Assembly: GCF_004342985.1 (NCBI RefSeq)
Contig: NZ_SMBO01000001.1
Coordinates: 434,001-498,000, forward strand
Length of the DNA stretch: 64,000 nt
Origin: Novosphingobium sp. PhB57
Lineage (GTDB): Bacteria; Pseudomonadota; Alphaproteobacteria; Sphingomonadales; Sphingomonadaceae
Direction of reading: 5' to 3'
Shown: positions 1 to 7,586 of the stretch, piece by piece
Numbering within the stretch: the stretch's first letter is position 1
Layout: the number at the start of each line of letters is the position of its first letter
The notes under the pieces: generated by a model
The model's input: the letters and a program-made list of their open reading frames with translations, nothing else
Told to the model about the DNA's origin: nothing
Databases searched by the model: none
Made by a program: the position numbers and the translations under genes

Positions 1-423
1 CTGGGCCCGCGCCATCTGGCCGAGCGCAAGGCGGCGACCGTGGCGACGCCGCACGAGGGTGAACTGCTGGCGCTCGAACGTGCTTTCGGTCTCGACGGCA
101 CGGGCAGCAAGCCGCACCGGGCGCTGGCGCTGGCGGAAGCGACGGGGCTGGTCGTCGTCGCCAAGGGGCCGGATACGGTGATCGCCGCGCCCGATGGCCG
201 ACTGGCCTGCGCCCCGCGCGCGACGTCGTGGCTCTCCACGGCCGGAACCGGCGATGTGCTGGCCGGCTGCATCGCCAGCCGCCTCGCCGCCGGAGCGGAT
301 GGCTTTACCGCCGCCTGCGAGGGCGTCTGGCTCCACGGAGAGGCCGCGCGGCGGTGTCCGCCTGCCTTTACTGCCGGTCAGCTTGGACAAATGGTCCCGG
401 CTGCGCTAGCGGCCTGCCTGTGA
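1..423 (+). CDS. nnrD: ADP-dependent NAD(P)H-hydrate dehydratase, C-terminal part (5' end outside window)
   Basis: The reading frame is open from base 1, so only the last 140 residues are present. NnrD-type enzymes (C-terminal domain of YjeF/Nnr proteins) dehydrate the damaged cofactor NAD(P)HX back to NAD(P)H. The visible motifs VATPHEGE, VVAKGPDTVIAAPDG and STAGTGDVLAG correspond to the family's TPHPGE, KG..T.I..P and GSGDVLAG nucleotide-binding signatures. The stop overlaps the start of the following RNA methyltransferase in a GTGA arrangement, so the two are probably co-transcribed. Whether an N-terminal epimerase domain is fused cannot be seen from this fragment. Confidence 0.9.
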   Translation: MGPRHLAERKAATVATPHEGELLALERAFGLDGTGSKPHRALALAEATGLVVVAKGPDTVIAAPDGRLACAPRATSWLSTAGTGDVLAGCIASRLAAGADGFTAACEGVWLHGEAARRCPPAFTAGQLGQMVPAALAACL

Positions 424-1682
424 CTACCGAAACCGAAGAAATCCTGAGAATCGCCTCCAAGGGCGACGGCGTAACCGCGAGCGGGCGTTTCGCCTGGGGC
501 GCCGCGCCGGGCGACCTGCTGCGCGAAGACGGCACCCTGGAATGGGGGCCGCACCATATCCAGGCCGCGTGCACCCATTTCGGCCGCTGCGGCGGCTGCC
601 AGCTCCAGCAGCTGGACGAGGAAAGCCTGGCCGCCTTCGTCGAAGGGCGCGTCGCCAATGCCTCGGCCTCGCAGGAACTGGGCGCGGAGACGATCTCCGC
701 TCCTTACCTGTCCCCGCCGGGCGCGCGCCGCCGCGTGTCGCTGCGCGCCGAAAGCTCGGGCGGGCGCATCGTCATCGGCTTCCGCGAGGCGAAGTCCCAC
801 CGGCTGGTGGAGCTCGAAGAGTGCCCGGTCATGGCGCCGGAGCTTTTTGCCGTGCTCGGTCCGCTGCGCAAGCTGCTCATCATGATGGGCAAGGCGGCAC
901 CGGCGAAGAAGGGCGGCAAGCCCGGAAAGTCGGCCCGGCACCAGCAGGCGCGCATGGCCGCCGATATCGAGATGACCCTGACTGACCAGGGCGTGGACCT
1001 TGGCGTGAAGGGACTCACTGCCGAGGGGTTGGCCGCGACCGAAGCGATGCTAGACTTCTCGCGCGAACATGGCCTCGCGCGCCTTACCATGGACGGCGGC
1101 TACGGCTTCGAAACCGTGTGGGAGCCGGTGCCGGTCACCGTGAAACTCGGCGGCGTGCATGTGCCGTTTCCGCCGGGCTCGTTCCTGCAGGCGACGGTGG
1201 ACGGCGAGGAAGCGCTGGTCGAAGCGGCGCGCGGCTGGCTTCAGGGCGCCGCGACCGTTGCCGATCTCTTTTCCGGGCTTGGCACTTTCGCGCTGGCATT
1301 GGCCGGACCGCAGACCAAAGTGCTGGCAGCCGAAGCCGCGCGCGATGCGCATCTGGCCTGCAAGTCTGCCGCTGACCGGGCCCAGCTGCCGGTGTTCAGC
1401 GCGCACCGCGACTTGTTCCGCAACCCGCTCCAACCCGACGAACTGAGCAAGTTCGAGGCCGTGCTGCTCGACCCGCCGCGCGCCGGTGCGCGCGAGCAGG
1501 TGGAATGCATCGCCGGGTCCACGGTGAACCGCGTCGTCTATATCTCGTGCAATCCGTCGAGCTGGTCGCGCGATGCCGCGCGGCTGATCGAGGCGGGCTT
1601 CAGATTGGTGGAACTGCGCCCCGTAGGCCAGTTCCGCTGGTCCACCCACGTCGAACTCGCGAGCTATTTCGAGCGCGCCTGA
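420..1682 (+). CDS. Class I SAM-dependent RNA methyltransferase, RumA/TrmA type (rRNA uracil-C5)
   Basis: This 420-residue protein belongs to the family that methylates C5 of a uridine in 23S rRNA or tRNA. An N-terminal TRAM-like segment is followed by an iron-sulfur cluster motif, C51-x5-C57-GG-C60, with a probable fourth ligand at C135 (EECPVM). The SAM-binding motif DLFSGLGTFALALAG lies near residue 283, LLDPPRAGA near 349, and the catalytic Cys is C377 in YISCNPSSW. A Lys/Gly-rich insertion (AKKGGKPGKSA) interrupts the middle domain. The GTG at 420 was chosen because it overlaps the upstream stop by four bases and gives the expected family length; an upstream extension would run through nnrD out of frame. 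The exact target base cannot be told from sequence. Confidence 0.93.
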   Translation: MTTETEEILRIASKGDGVTASGRFAWGAAPGDLLREDGTLEWGPHHIQAACTHFGRCGGCQLQQLDEESLAAFVEGRVANASASQELGAETISAPYLSPPGARRRVSLRAESSGGRIVIGFREAKSHRLVELEECPVMAPELFAVLGPLRKLLIMMGKAAPAKKGGKPGKSARHQQARMAADIEMTLTDQGVDLGVKGLTAEGLAATEAMLDFSREHGLARLTMDGGYGFETVWEPVPVTVKLGGVHVPFPPGSFLQATVDGEEALVEAARGWLQGAATVADLFSGLGTFALALAGPQTKVLAAEAARDAHLACKSAADRAQLPVFSAHRDLFRNPLQPDELSKFEAVLLDPPRAGAREQVECIAGSTVNRVVYISCNPSSWSRDAARLIEAGFRLVELRPVGQFRWSTHVELASYFERA

Positions 1683-1736
1683 AGCTGCGGGTTACCCGAA
1701 GCGCGGATGTGTGCTGACTGAACCGGCGGCGCCGGA

Positions 1737-2000
1737 TCAGTCAGCCTCTTGCGCTTTCGCCATCATGTCCATGAAATCCCGCGCGGCGTTGCGGTCCTCG
1801 TCATTGTCGAAAGCGACGTCGAGGTCCGGCGAGGCGTTGAACAGATAGAGCAGGGACCACAGCGCGAACCGGCGGCTCCGGTCCTTCTCCATGCCCAGAT
1901 CGACGCGCATGCGATCGATGCCGGTTTCCAGCGCGGTGGGTGCGATGGTCGAAAGGTCGTCGGTGCCGAAATAGCGGCGGAGCTGATCGTCGAAATCCAT
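1737..2000 (-). CDS. Small conserved hypothetical protein (87 aa)
   Basis: An acidic, probably helical 87-residue cytoplasmic protein starting MDFDDQLRRYFG and rich in Asp/Glu toward its end. It has no signal peptide or membrane segment. I do not recognise a named domain. Its codon use resembles its neighbours and it has its own ATG, with nothing better on the other strand, so it is likely real. It lies 41 bp downstream of a small membrane protein gene in the same direction and convergent to the RNA methyltransferase gene. Confidence 0.6.
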   Translation of the reverse strand: MDFDDQLRRYFGTDDLSTIAPTALETGIDRMRVDLGMEKDRSRRFALWSLLYLFNASPDLDVAFDNDEDRNAARDFMDMMAKAQEAD

Positions 2001-2041
2001 GCCCCGGCCCTAGCACCGGAAGATCGGATCGCGAAGACCCG

Positions 2042-2290
2042 TCAGGAATCGCCGTCCTTTTCGGCCATCTGGGCCGCGACGAGCTGGTAGATCACCAGGG
2101 CCCAGGTGCTGCCGATCATGCCCACGAAGAAAGTCGACCAGCTAAGGCCCCAGTCCGCGTCCAGCAGATTATTGGTGAGCGCAGCCAGCGTGACCAGCAC
2201 CAGCAGCGTTTCCAGAGTAGCGAAACCCCAGCGCATGGAGACGACCGAATATGACTCGCTGCGTGTGCTCACGCCCGTCTCCCAACCCAA
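2042..2290 (-). CDS. Small hypothetical membrane protein (82 aa)
   Basis: This 82-residue protein has two hydrophobic stretches (about residues 20-40 and 48-72) and would span the inner membrane twice, ending in a charged tail. No family is recognised. The start used is a TTG preceded by an AAAGGGA ribosome-binding sequence about six bases upstream. The internal ATG at MRWGFATL (residue 19) is an alternative that would remove most of the polar N-terminus. Its neighbour at 1737-2000 runs in the same direction. Confidence 0.6.
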   Translation of the reverse strand: MGWETGVSTRSESYSVVSMRWGFATLETLLVLVTLAALTNNLLDADWGLSWSTFFVGMIGSTWALVIYQLVAAQMAEKDGDS

Positions 2291-2398
2291 AGTTATCCCT
2301 TTGAGGCAAGAATAATACGGAGAAGGGGCCTCGTCCAGAAAATACGTTCAGATGAAAGCATCTCGAAACGGGATTCCGCCAAAGGCGGAGCGCTGGGT

Positions 2399-3388
2399 TC
2401 AGGTGTCTTCCCGAAGGACGCGTGCGAAGGCTTCGGCATCGGTATTGCCGCCCGAGAGGATCACGGCGGTGCGATCGGTCAGGTCGACTTTGCCTGCCAG
2501 CACGGCCGCCAGCGCCGCGGCGCCGCCCGGTTCGATCACGAGACGCAGTTTGGCGAAGGCCAGGCGCTGGGCAGCGCGGATTTCGGCCGGTGTCGCCACG
2601 AGGCCGAAGGGGCAGCGGGCTTTCATGATCTCGAAATTGACGGGCCATGTCGCCGGCGTCTGCAGAGCGTCGCAGGCGGTAGGAGGGGCATCGGCGGCCA
2701 CGCGCTGGATCTCTCCTGCCGCCAGACTGCGGCAGACATCGTCCCAGCCTTCCGGCTCGACCGGGACGATCCGGGCGTCCGGCAAGGCGAGGGCGAGGCC
2801 GGCCGTGAGGCCACCGCCGCCGCAGGGCGCCACCACCTGATCGGGGGCTTCAAGGCCCAGTTCCGCCATTTGCGCGGCGATTTCAGTGCCGGTGCTGCCC
2901 TGTCCCTCGATCACCCAGGGGTCGCCGAAAGCATGGACGAGCGTGGCGCCGCGGGCGGCGCAGATCCGACCGGCCACCGCATCGCGGTCCTCGCCGCCGG
3001 GGCGATTGTAGAGGATCACTTCGGCGCCCAGGGCGCGGGTGTTGTCCAGCTTCACGGCGGGCGCGTCGATGGGCATGACGATGGCAGCGGCAATGCCCAG
3101 GCGGCGCGCGGCCCAGGCCACGCCTTGCGCATGGTTGCCGCTGGAGACGCCGACGACGCCGCGCGCCCGCTCCGTTTCGCTCAATGCGGTGAGCCGGTGC
3201 CAGGCCCCGCGGATCTTGAAGGCGCCCACGGGTTGAAGGCTCTCGGCCTTGCACCAGATCGTGCGGCCCTCGACCTCTAGCGGAAGCAGGGGCGTGCGCG
3301 GCAGGATTTCCGCGACCTTGCGGGCAGCCAGGGCCACGCCTGCGGCAGTGGGGCGATAGTCGGGCGAGTGCGTCATGCCCGGGGGCAT
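2399..3388 (-). CDS. PLP-dependent threonine/serine dehydratase
   Basis: A 329-residue fold-type II PLP enzyme of the threonine/serine dehydratase group, converting Thr or Ser to the 2-oxoacid plus ammonia. The Schiff-base lysine is K58 in GAFKIRGAWHRL, the substrate loop is SSGNHAQGVA, and the phosphate-binding Gly-rich loop is CGGGGLTAG. There is no C-terminal ACT domain, so it resembles the short catabolic form rather than feedback-inhibited IlvA. The ATG at 3388 begins a few bases after the btaB stop (a second ATG lies at 3376), so it is probably the third gene of the bta operon. A link to betaine lipid synthesis is not obvious, and co-transcription may be incidental. Confidence 0.88.
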   Translation of the reverse strand: MPPGMTHSPDYRPTAAGVALAARKVAEILPRTPLLPLEVEGRTIWCKAESLQPVGAFKIRGAWHRLTALSETERARGVVGVSSGNHAQGVAWAARRLGIAAAIVMPIDAPAVKLDNTRALGAEVILYNRPGGEDRDAVAGRICAARGATLVHAFGDPWVIEGQGSTGTEIAAQMAELGLEAPDQVVAPCGGGGLTAGLALALPDARIVPVEPEGWDDVCRSLAAGEIQRVAADAPPTACDALQTPATWPVNFEIMKARCPFGLVATPAEIRAAQRLAFAKLRLVIEPGGAAALAAVLAGKVDLTDRTAVILSGGNTDAEAFARVLREDT

Positions 3389-3392
3389 AGCC

Positions 3393-4037
3393 TCAGCGGA
3401 TCAGGCGCACCATCTGATAATAGCCAAGCGGTCCGCGCTGGACCTCGATCCGTAGGCCATGCTCCCCCGCGAGGCGCGCAGCGACCATCGGCAGGTCCAG
3501 GCGCGGGGATACGTGGAATTTCCCCAGCCAGGCCCTGAGCGCGGCGCGCAAGGGAGAGGGCAGGCCGGAAAGATCGCCGAAATCGACCGCATGGAGGACA
3601 CCGCCGGGCGCCAGCGCCGCGGCGGCCTGCGTCAGCGCCGCCTGCCAGCCGGGGATCATCGAGAGGGTGTAGGAAAGCACGACCCGGTCGAAGCCGGTTC
3701 GCCCGAACAGCGCTTGCGAATCGAACCGCGTTGCATCGCCCAGCGCCAGCTGCGCCTGCGGGCCGAGCCGGGCGCTCGCGCTTTTCAGCATCTCGCTGGA
3801 GATGTCGAAGCCGTGGCACTGCACGTCCGGCCATGCCGCTGCGATCAGTTCGAGATTGCGGCCCGTGCCGCAACCCACTTCGAGCACGGCCATTCCGGGC
3901 CGCGCATCGAGTTCGCGGATCAGGCGATCCCGGCCGAACAGGTAATATTTGCGCGTAAAGTCGTAGATGTGGCGCTGGCCGCGATAGACTTTGTCCATCA
4001 GGGCCGCATGATCCTGCGAAACGGCGGTTCCGGTCAT
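3393..4037 (-). CDS. btaB: Diacylglycerylhomoserine N-methyltransferase BtaB (betaine lipid synthesis)
   Basis: A 214-residue class I SAM methyltransferase with motif I VLEVGCGTGR at residues 51-60 and an N-terminus MDKVYRGQRHIYDFTRKYYL typical of BtaB. BtaB adds three methyl groups to diacylglycerylhomoserine to form the phosphorus-free betaine lipid DGTS. The assignment rests on the motif plus the immediately upstream btaA, 10 bp away on the same strand. The ATG at 4037 gives the family length; earlier in-frame starts would lie inside btaA. Without btaA next door it could only be called a generic methyltransferase. Confidence 0.9.
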   Translation of the reverse strand: MTGTAVSQDHAALMDKVYRGQRHIYDFTRKYYLFGRDRLIRELDARPGMAVLEVGCGTGRNLELIAAAWPDVQCHGFDISSEMLKSASARLGPQAQLALGDATRFDSQALFGRTGFDRVVLSYTLSMIPGWQAALTQAAAALAPGGVLHAVDFGDLSGLPSPLRAALRAWLGKFHVSPRLDLPMVAARLAGEHGLRIEVQRGPLGYYQMVRLIR

Positions 4038-4047
4038 CGTCCGGCGC

Positions 4048-5271
4048 TCAGCCGCGCAGCACGTAGAGGTGGACGCCGCCATAGATCGACGAGCGATCCG
4101 CCTGGGTTGCCGCCCGCGATTCATCCTCGCGATAGTCCCAGCGCGACAGGATTTCCTCGGGCACACGGCCCGGCAGGAGCGTCGGCTCCGCGGCCGTGCG
4201 GAACAGCACGCGCGAGCCGGGGCGGGCGGTGCGGGTGATTTCGCTCCAGAGTTCGGTCAGCTGCGCGTCGCTCATCCAATCCTGCGCGTCGAGCAGGATA
4301 TAGCGGTCGAGCGAGGCTTCGGCGCTTTCCTTCAGCACCTGGGTGAAGTTCGCGTGGCGCAAGGTGAGCCGGCCCAGCCGTTCGCGTACCAGCTCGACAT
4401 TGGCTTCCTGCAGATAGGGGGGCAGCGGCGCCTTGGCCTCACGGCCATAGCCGCGGCCGAAGGCCTGCCAGGCGAAGTAGTTGTCATCGAGCGGGAAGTG
4501 GCAGGCCAGCTTCTCCAGCCGCGCGCGCAGCACGTCGGCCATGCGGTTGCCGCCGGCCAGCGCGTCGTATTGCGCAGGCGGGATGCCGAGGCCGAAGAGC
4601 GAGGCGGGCTGGTCGGTCAGCCAGCGCACGAGCTTGCGTTCGAAAATCGGCGCGAAGCGTTCGTCGAACACCCGGCGCTGTTCCTCCAGCGTTTCCGCGC
4701 CGAGGATCTCGCTCGGGTCGATCTTGTAGAGCTTGGCAAGGACGTGGGCGGCGCCGATGAAGTGACCGAGCAGGCCCTGCTTGTAGATGCCGCGCGTAAA
4801 GCCCTTGATGCGCCGGCGGCCCACGAGGTCGCGGCCTTCCCAGTAGCGGCGGGTGGCCTCGTCGAGATGGGGCGCAAGACGCTCGCGATAAGTCGCGAAA
4901 TTGCCCGGATGGTCGGCCTCGCCGATGAAGCGGCGCAAGTCCGCATAGTCCGTCAGGTTGCGGATCGCAGCGATCTTGAGGCGGCCGAGCGCGATATGCG
5001 CGGTGTTGAGGTCCACGCTGGTGATCGCGGCCGGGTCTGCCGTGAGATAGGACAATGCGTTGCAGCTGCCGCTGGAAATCGTGATGATCCGGCTGTCCGG
5101 CCCGATCTGCAGGGCTTCCATGTCGGCGACCGGGTCCTCCCAGATCTGCGCGTAGACCAGGCCCTTGAAGGCGAGCGCGAAGGCCTTGTCGAGCAGGCGC
5201 GCACCGCGCCTAGTTTCCTGGCGGACGACGGCGCCTTCGATGAGGTTGGATGCGGGATGGGCATTGGACAT
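4048..5271 (-). CDS. btaA: SAM:diacylglycerol 3-amino-3-carboxypropyltransferase BtaA (DUF3419)
   Basis: A 407-residue protein of the DUF3419/BtaA family, which transfers the 3-amino-3-carboxypropyl group of S-adenosylmethionine to diacylglycerol, the first step of DGTS betaine-lipid synthesis. Recognisable segments are LVYAQIWEDPVADMEALQIG, the SAM-site region IITISSGSCNALSYL and, near the end, a second Rossmann-like stretch RYILLDAQDWM. The start at 5271 (MSNAHPASN) was chosen over a longer frame because the upstream extension is Arg/Gly-rich and runs through the promoter region. It leads a btaA-btaB-dehydratase operon. A Pho-box-like sequence 68 bp upstream fits the known induction of betaine lipids by phosphate starvation. 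Confidence 0.92.
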   Translation of the reverse strand: MSNAHPASNLIEGAVVRQETRRGARLLDKAFALAFKGLVYAQIWEDPVADMEALQIGPDSRIITISSGSCNALSYLTADPAAITSVDLNTAHIALGRLKIAAIRNLTDYADLRRFIGEADHPGNFATYRERLAPHLDEATRRYWEGRDLVGRRRIKGFTRGIYKQGLLGHFIGAAHVLAKLYKIDPSEILGAETLEEQRRVFDERFAPIFERKLVRWLTDQPASLFGLGIPPAQYDALAGGNRMADVLRARLEKLACHFPLDDNYFAWQAFGRGYGREAKAPLPPYLQEANVELVRERLGRLTLRHANFTQVLKESAEASLDRYILLDAQDWMSDAQLTELWSEITRTARPGSRVLFRTAAEPTLLPGRVPEEILSRWDYREDESRAATQADRSSIYGGVHLYVLRG

Positions 5272-5338
5272 CGTTCGGCGGACCCCCGGGCCGTAAGAAG
5301 CTTGTGCGGCTCCAATGCCTCCGCGGCGTGACCGCGCG

Positions 5339-5366
5339 ATGACGGGACGATGGCGGATTATGACAG
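5339..5366 (-). promoter_or_regulatory. Candidate Pho box (PhoB site) upstream of btaA
   Basis: Read on the minus strand, this stretch holds three direct 7-mers: CTGTCAT (5366-5360, a perfect match to the Pho-box half-site), CCGCCAT (5356-5350) and CCGTCAT (5345-5339). They are spaced 10 and 11 bp, close to the 11-bp repeat of the CTGTCAT-N4-CTGTCAT consensus. It lies 68 bp upstream of the btaA start. It was found by eye and no score was computed. Confidence 0.5.
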
Positions 5367-5398
5367 TCTTTTGTTTGGTACGCCTGCGACCTCCGTCG

Positions 5399-5429
5399 TT
5401 TTTGCCCCGACCGCCAGTTCGGGCAAAAA
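5399..5429. repeat. Inverted repeat between btaA and the polyamine dehydrogenase gene
   Basis: A dyad with 9-bp arms TTTTTGCCC and GGGCAAAAA around a 13-base centre. On either strand the T-run is on the 5' side and the A-run on the 3' side, so it does not have the polarity of an intrinsic terminator. It sits between divergent genes, 75 bp upstream of the rightward start, and could be an operator or a leader hairpin. Confidence 0.4.
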
Positions 5430-5503
5430 CTCTCACAGTTGAGTTGTCACACAGGGCCTCTATATGCGGCTGTTCGCGAGCATCGCGTTAAGGAGACAGA
5501 TTG

Positions 5504-6715
5504 GTGAGCAAGGTTCTGGTGATCGGCGCAGGCGGCGTCGGTTCGGTCGCGGTCCACAAGATGGCGATGAATCCCGACATCTTCTCGGACATTCACCTCG
5601 CGAGCCGCACGGTCTCCAAGTGCGAGGCGATTGCCGAGTCGGTCAAGGAGCGCACCGGCGTCTCGATCAGCACTTATGCGATCGACGCTGATGACGTGGC
5701 CGCGACGAGCGCGCTGATCCGCTCGATCGGGCCGGAACTCGTCGTCAACCTCGCGCTGCCTTATCAGGACCTCGCGATCATGGACGCCTGCCTGGCGACC
5801 GGCGTGAACTACATGGATACCGCGAACTACGAGCCCAAGGACGTGGCCAAGTTCGAATATCACTGGCAGTGGGCCTACCAGGACAAGTTCAAGGAAGCGG
5901 GCCTCACCGCGCTGCTCGGCTCGGGCTTCGATCCGGGCGTGACCTCGGTCTTCGCCATGTGGCTGAAGAAGCACAAGCTCAAGACCATCCGCACGCTCGA
6001 TATTCTCGATTGCAACGGCGGCGACCACGGCCAGGCTTTCGCGACCAACTTCAACCCGGAAATCAACATCCGCGAAGTGACCGCGCCGGCCCGCCACTGG
6101 GAGAACGGCCAGTTCGTCGAAACCCCGGCGATGGGCGTGAAGCAGAGCTTCGACTTCGAAGCCGTCGGTCCCAAGAACATGTACATGATGTATCACGAGG
6201 AACTGGAAAGCCTCGCGAAGTTCATCCCCGAGATGGAGCGCGCGCGCTTCTGGATGACCTTCGGCGATGCCTATATCCAGCACCTTACCGTGCTGCAGAA
6301 CGTGGGCATGACCCGCATCGACCCGGTGATCTACAACGGCGTCGAGATCATTCCGCTCCAGTTCCTGAAGGCGGTGCTGCCCGAGCCGGCCTCGCTCGGC
6401 CCCACGACCAAGGGCAAGACCAACATCGGCGACATCGCGACCGGCGAAGCGCTCGATGGTTCGGGCGAGAAGACGTTCTACATCAAGAACATCTGCGACC
6501 ATGAAGACGCCTATGCCGAAACCGGCAACCAGGCCGTCAGCTACACCACCGGCGTTCCGGCGATGATCGGCGCGGCCATGCTGCTGACCGGCAAGTGGAG
6601 CGGTGCAGGCGTGTTCAACATGGAGCAGTTCGATCCCGACCCCTACATGGACATGCTCAACCAGCATGGCCTGCCGTGGACGGTCGAGGAACTCGACGGA
6701 CCGCTGGCGTTCTGA
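5504..6715 (+). CDS. Carboxy(nor)spermidine dehydrogenase (saccharopine dehydrogenase family)
   Basis: A 403-residue NAD(P)H enzyme of the saccharopine-dehydrogenase-like family that condenses aspartate semialdehyde with putrescine (or diaminopropane) and reduces the imine to carboxyspermidine (or carboxynorspermidine). The dinucleotide-binding motif is VLVIGAGGVGSVAVHK at the N-terminus; the family segments LGSGFDPGVTSVFA and CNGGDHG are present. The GTG at 5504 was chosen over a TTG one codon earlier because it is 8 bases from the AGGAG at 5491-5495. The matching decarboxylase and an ornithine decarboxylase follow within 4 kb, which supports a polyamine role over lysine metabolism. Homospermidine synthase is a related family and the main alternative, but the neighbouring carboxynorspermidine decarboxylase argues against it. 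Confidence 0.9.
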   Translation: MSKVLVIGAGGVGSVAVHKMAMNPDIFSDIHLASRTVSKCEAIAESVKERTGVSISTYAIDADDVAATSALIRSIGPELVVNLALPYQDLAIMDACLATGVNYMDTANYEPKDVAKFEYHWQWAYQDKFKEAGLTALLGSGFDPGVTSVFAMWLKKHKLKTIRTLDILDCNGGDHGQAFATNFNPEINIREVTAPARHWENGQFVETPAMGVKQSFDFEAVGPKNMYMMYHEELESLAKFIPEMERARFWMTFGDAYIQHLTVLQNVGMTRIDPVIYNGVEIIPLQFLKAVLPEPASLGPTTKGKTNIGDIATGEALDGSGEKTFYIKNICDHEDAYAETGNQAVSYTTGVPAMIGAAMLLTGKWSGAGVFNMEQFDPDPYMDMLNQHGLPWTVEELDGPLAF

Positions 6716-7140
6716 TGGCAGGGCTGCGGACCGTCCTCGTCGCTGCCTTCGGCGCTCTCGCGCTGGTCGGCTGCGCGCCGCAGGACGGTCCGCAGCCGCC
6801 TTCCACCCCGACACCGCCGACCCAGCCGGCCGGACACAAGGGCGAGGGGCAGGACTATAACCGCGACATGAGCGCGGACGATCGCGCGGCCTGCCAGTCC
6901 GCAGGCGGCACCGTGCAGCGCCGCGGCATGCTGGGCATGGAGCAATGCGTCCATCCCTACGCCGATGCGGGCAAGCCCTGCACCGATTCCGCGCAGTGCC
7001 AGGGCAAGTGCGTCGGCAGTGCGGGCGCCGTGTCTCCGGACAAGGCGGCGAGCGGGACCTGCCAGGCCGACGACAAGCTCTATGGCTGCTATGCCGAGGT
7101 CAAGCAGGGCAAGGCGGTCAACGCCATCTGCGTCGACTGA
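6715..7140 (+). CDS. Small Cys-rich lipoprotein, unknown function
   Basis: A 141-residue exported lipoprotein. The N-terminus MAGLRTVLVAAFGALALVGC has a basic start, a hydrophobic core and a lipobox LVGC at about residues 17-20. A Pro-rich linker follows (about residues 24-42), then a small domain with several Cys residues that probably form disulfides in the periplasm. The start ATG overlaps the dehydrogenase stop by one base (TGATG), so the two are translationally coupled. No domain is recognised. Its position inside the polyamine cluster hints at an envelope role tied to polyamines, but this is only context. Confidence 0.8.
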   Translation: MAGLRTVLVAAFGALALVGCAPQDGPQPPSTPTPPTQPAGHKGEGQDYNRDMSADDRAACQSAGGTVQRRGMLGMEQCVHPYADAGKPCTDSAQCQGKCVGSAGAVSPDKAASGTCQADDKLYGCYAEVKQGKAVNAICVD

Positions 7141-7147
7141 GGCGGCC

Positions 7148-7498
7148 GTGAACTGGACCTTCGTTGCGCCCGTGGCCATGCTGGCGGGCTCCAATATCTT
7201 CATGAACACCGCCTGGTACCTGCATCTCAAGATGCCGGGCAAAGCCCTGTGGGTGGCCGTGGCGATGAGCTGGGGCATTGCCTTCTTTGAATATTGCCTG
7301 GCCGTGCCTGCCAACCGGATCGGCAGCCAGGTCTATTCGCTGGGCCAGCTCAAGGTGCTGCAGGAGGCCATGTCGCTCATGGCTTTCGTCCTGGTGGCCT
7401 GGGCGCTGTTCGGTCAGAAGCCGGGGTTGAACGAGATTGTCGGCTTCGCGCTGGTCGGGGCAGGGGCCTGGTTCATCTTCAAGGGCCCGTTCGGCTGA
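7148..7498 (+). CDS. DUF486 family small membrane protein (DMT/SMR-like)
   Basis: A 116-residue, very hydrophobic protein with four predicted membrane helices (roughly residues 5-25, 34-53, 68-90, 95-113). It matches DUF486, distant kin of small drug/metabolite transporters. The short loops and the NTAWYLHLK segment after helix 1 are characteristic. The GTG at 7148 begins 7 bp after the lipoprotein stop. Lying between the polyamine dehydrogenase and decarboxylase genes, it is a candidate polyamine transporter by analogy with the SMR pair MdtJI, which exports spermidine. That function is an inference from position and fold class only. Confidence 0.8.
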   Translation: MNWTFVAPVAMLAGSNIFMNTAWYLHLKMPGKALWVAVAMSWGIAFFEYCLAVPANRIGSQVYSLGQLKVLQEAMSLMAFVLVAWALFGQKPGLNEIVGFALVGAGAWFIFKGPFG

Positions 7499-7586
7499 CG
7501 TGTTCTTGAAGCCGTGCGCAGGCAGGGCCATCTGGTTGCAAATTCGGCTCCCTTCGCGGGGGCCATCCGAAAAGGACTGAACGAAC

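Noticed and set aside
5399..5429. Strong stem flanked by T and A runs, first read as an intrinsic terminator
   Set aside because: The T-run precedes the stem in both reading directions, so no U-tract would follow the hairpin. It is kept only as an inverted repeat.
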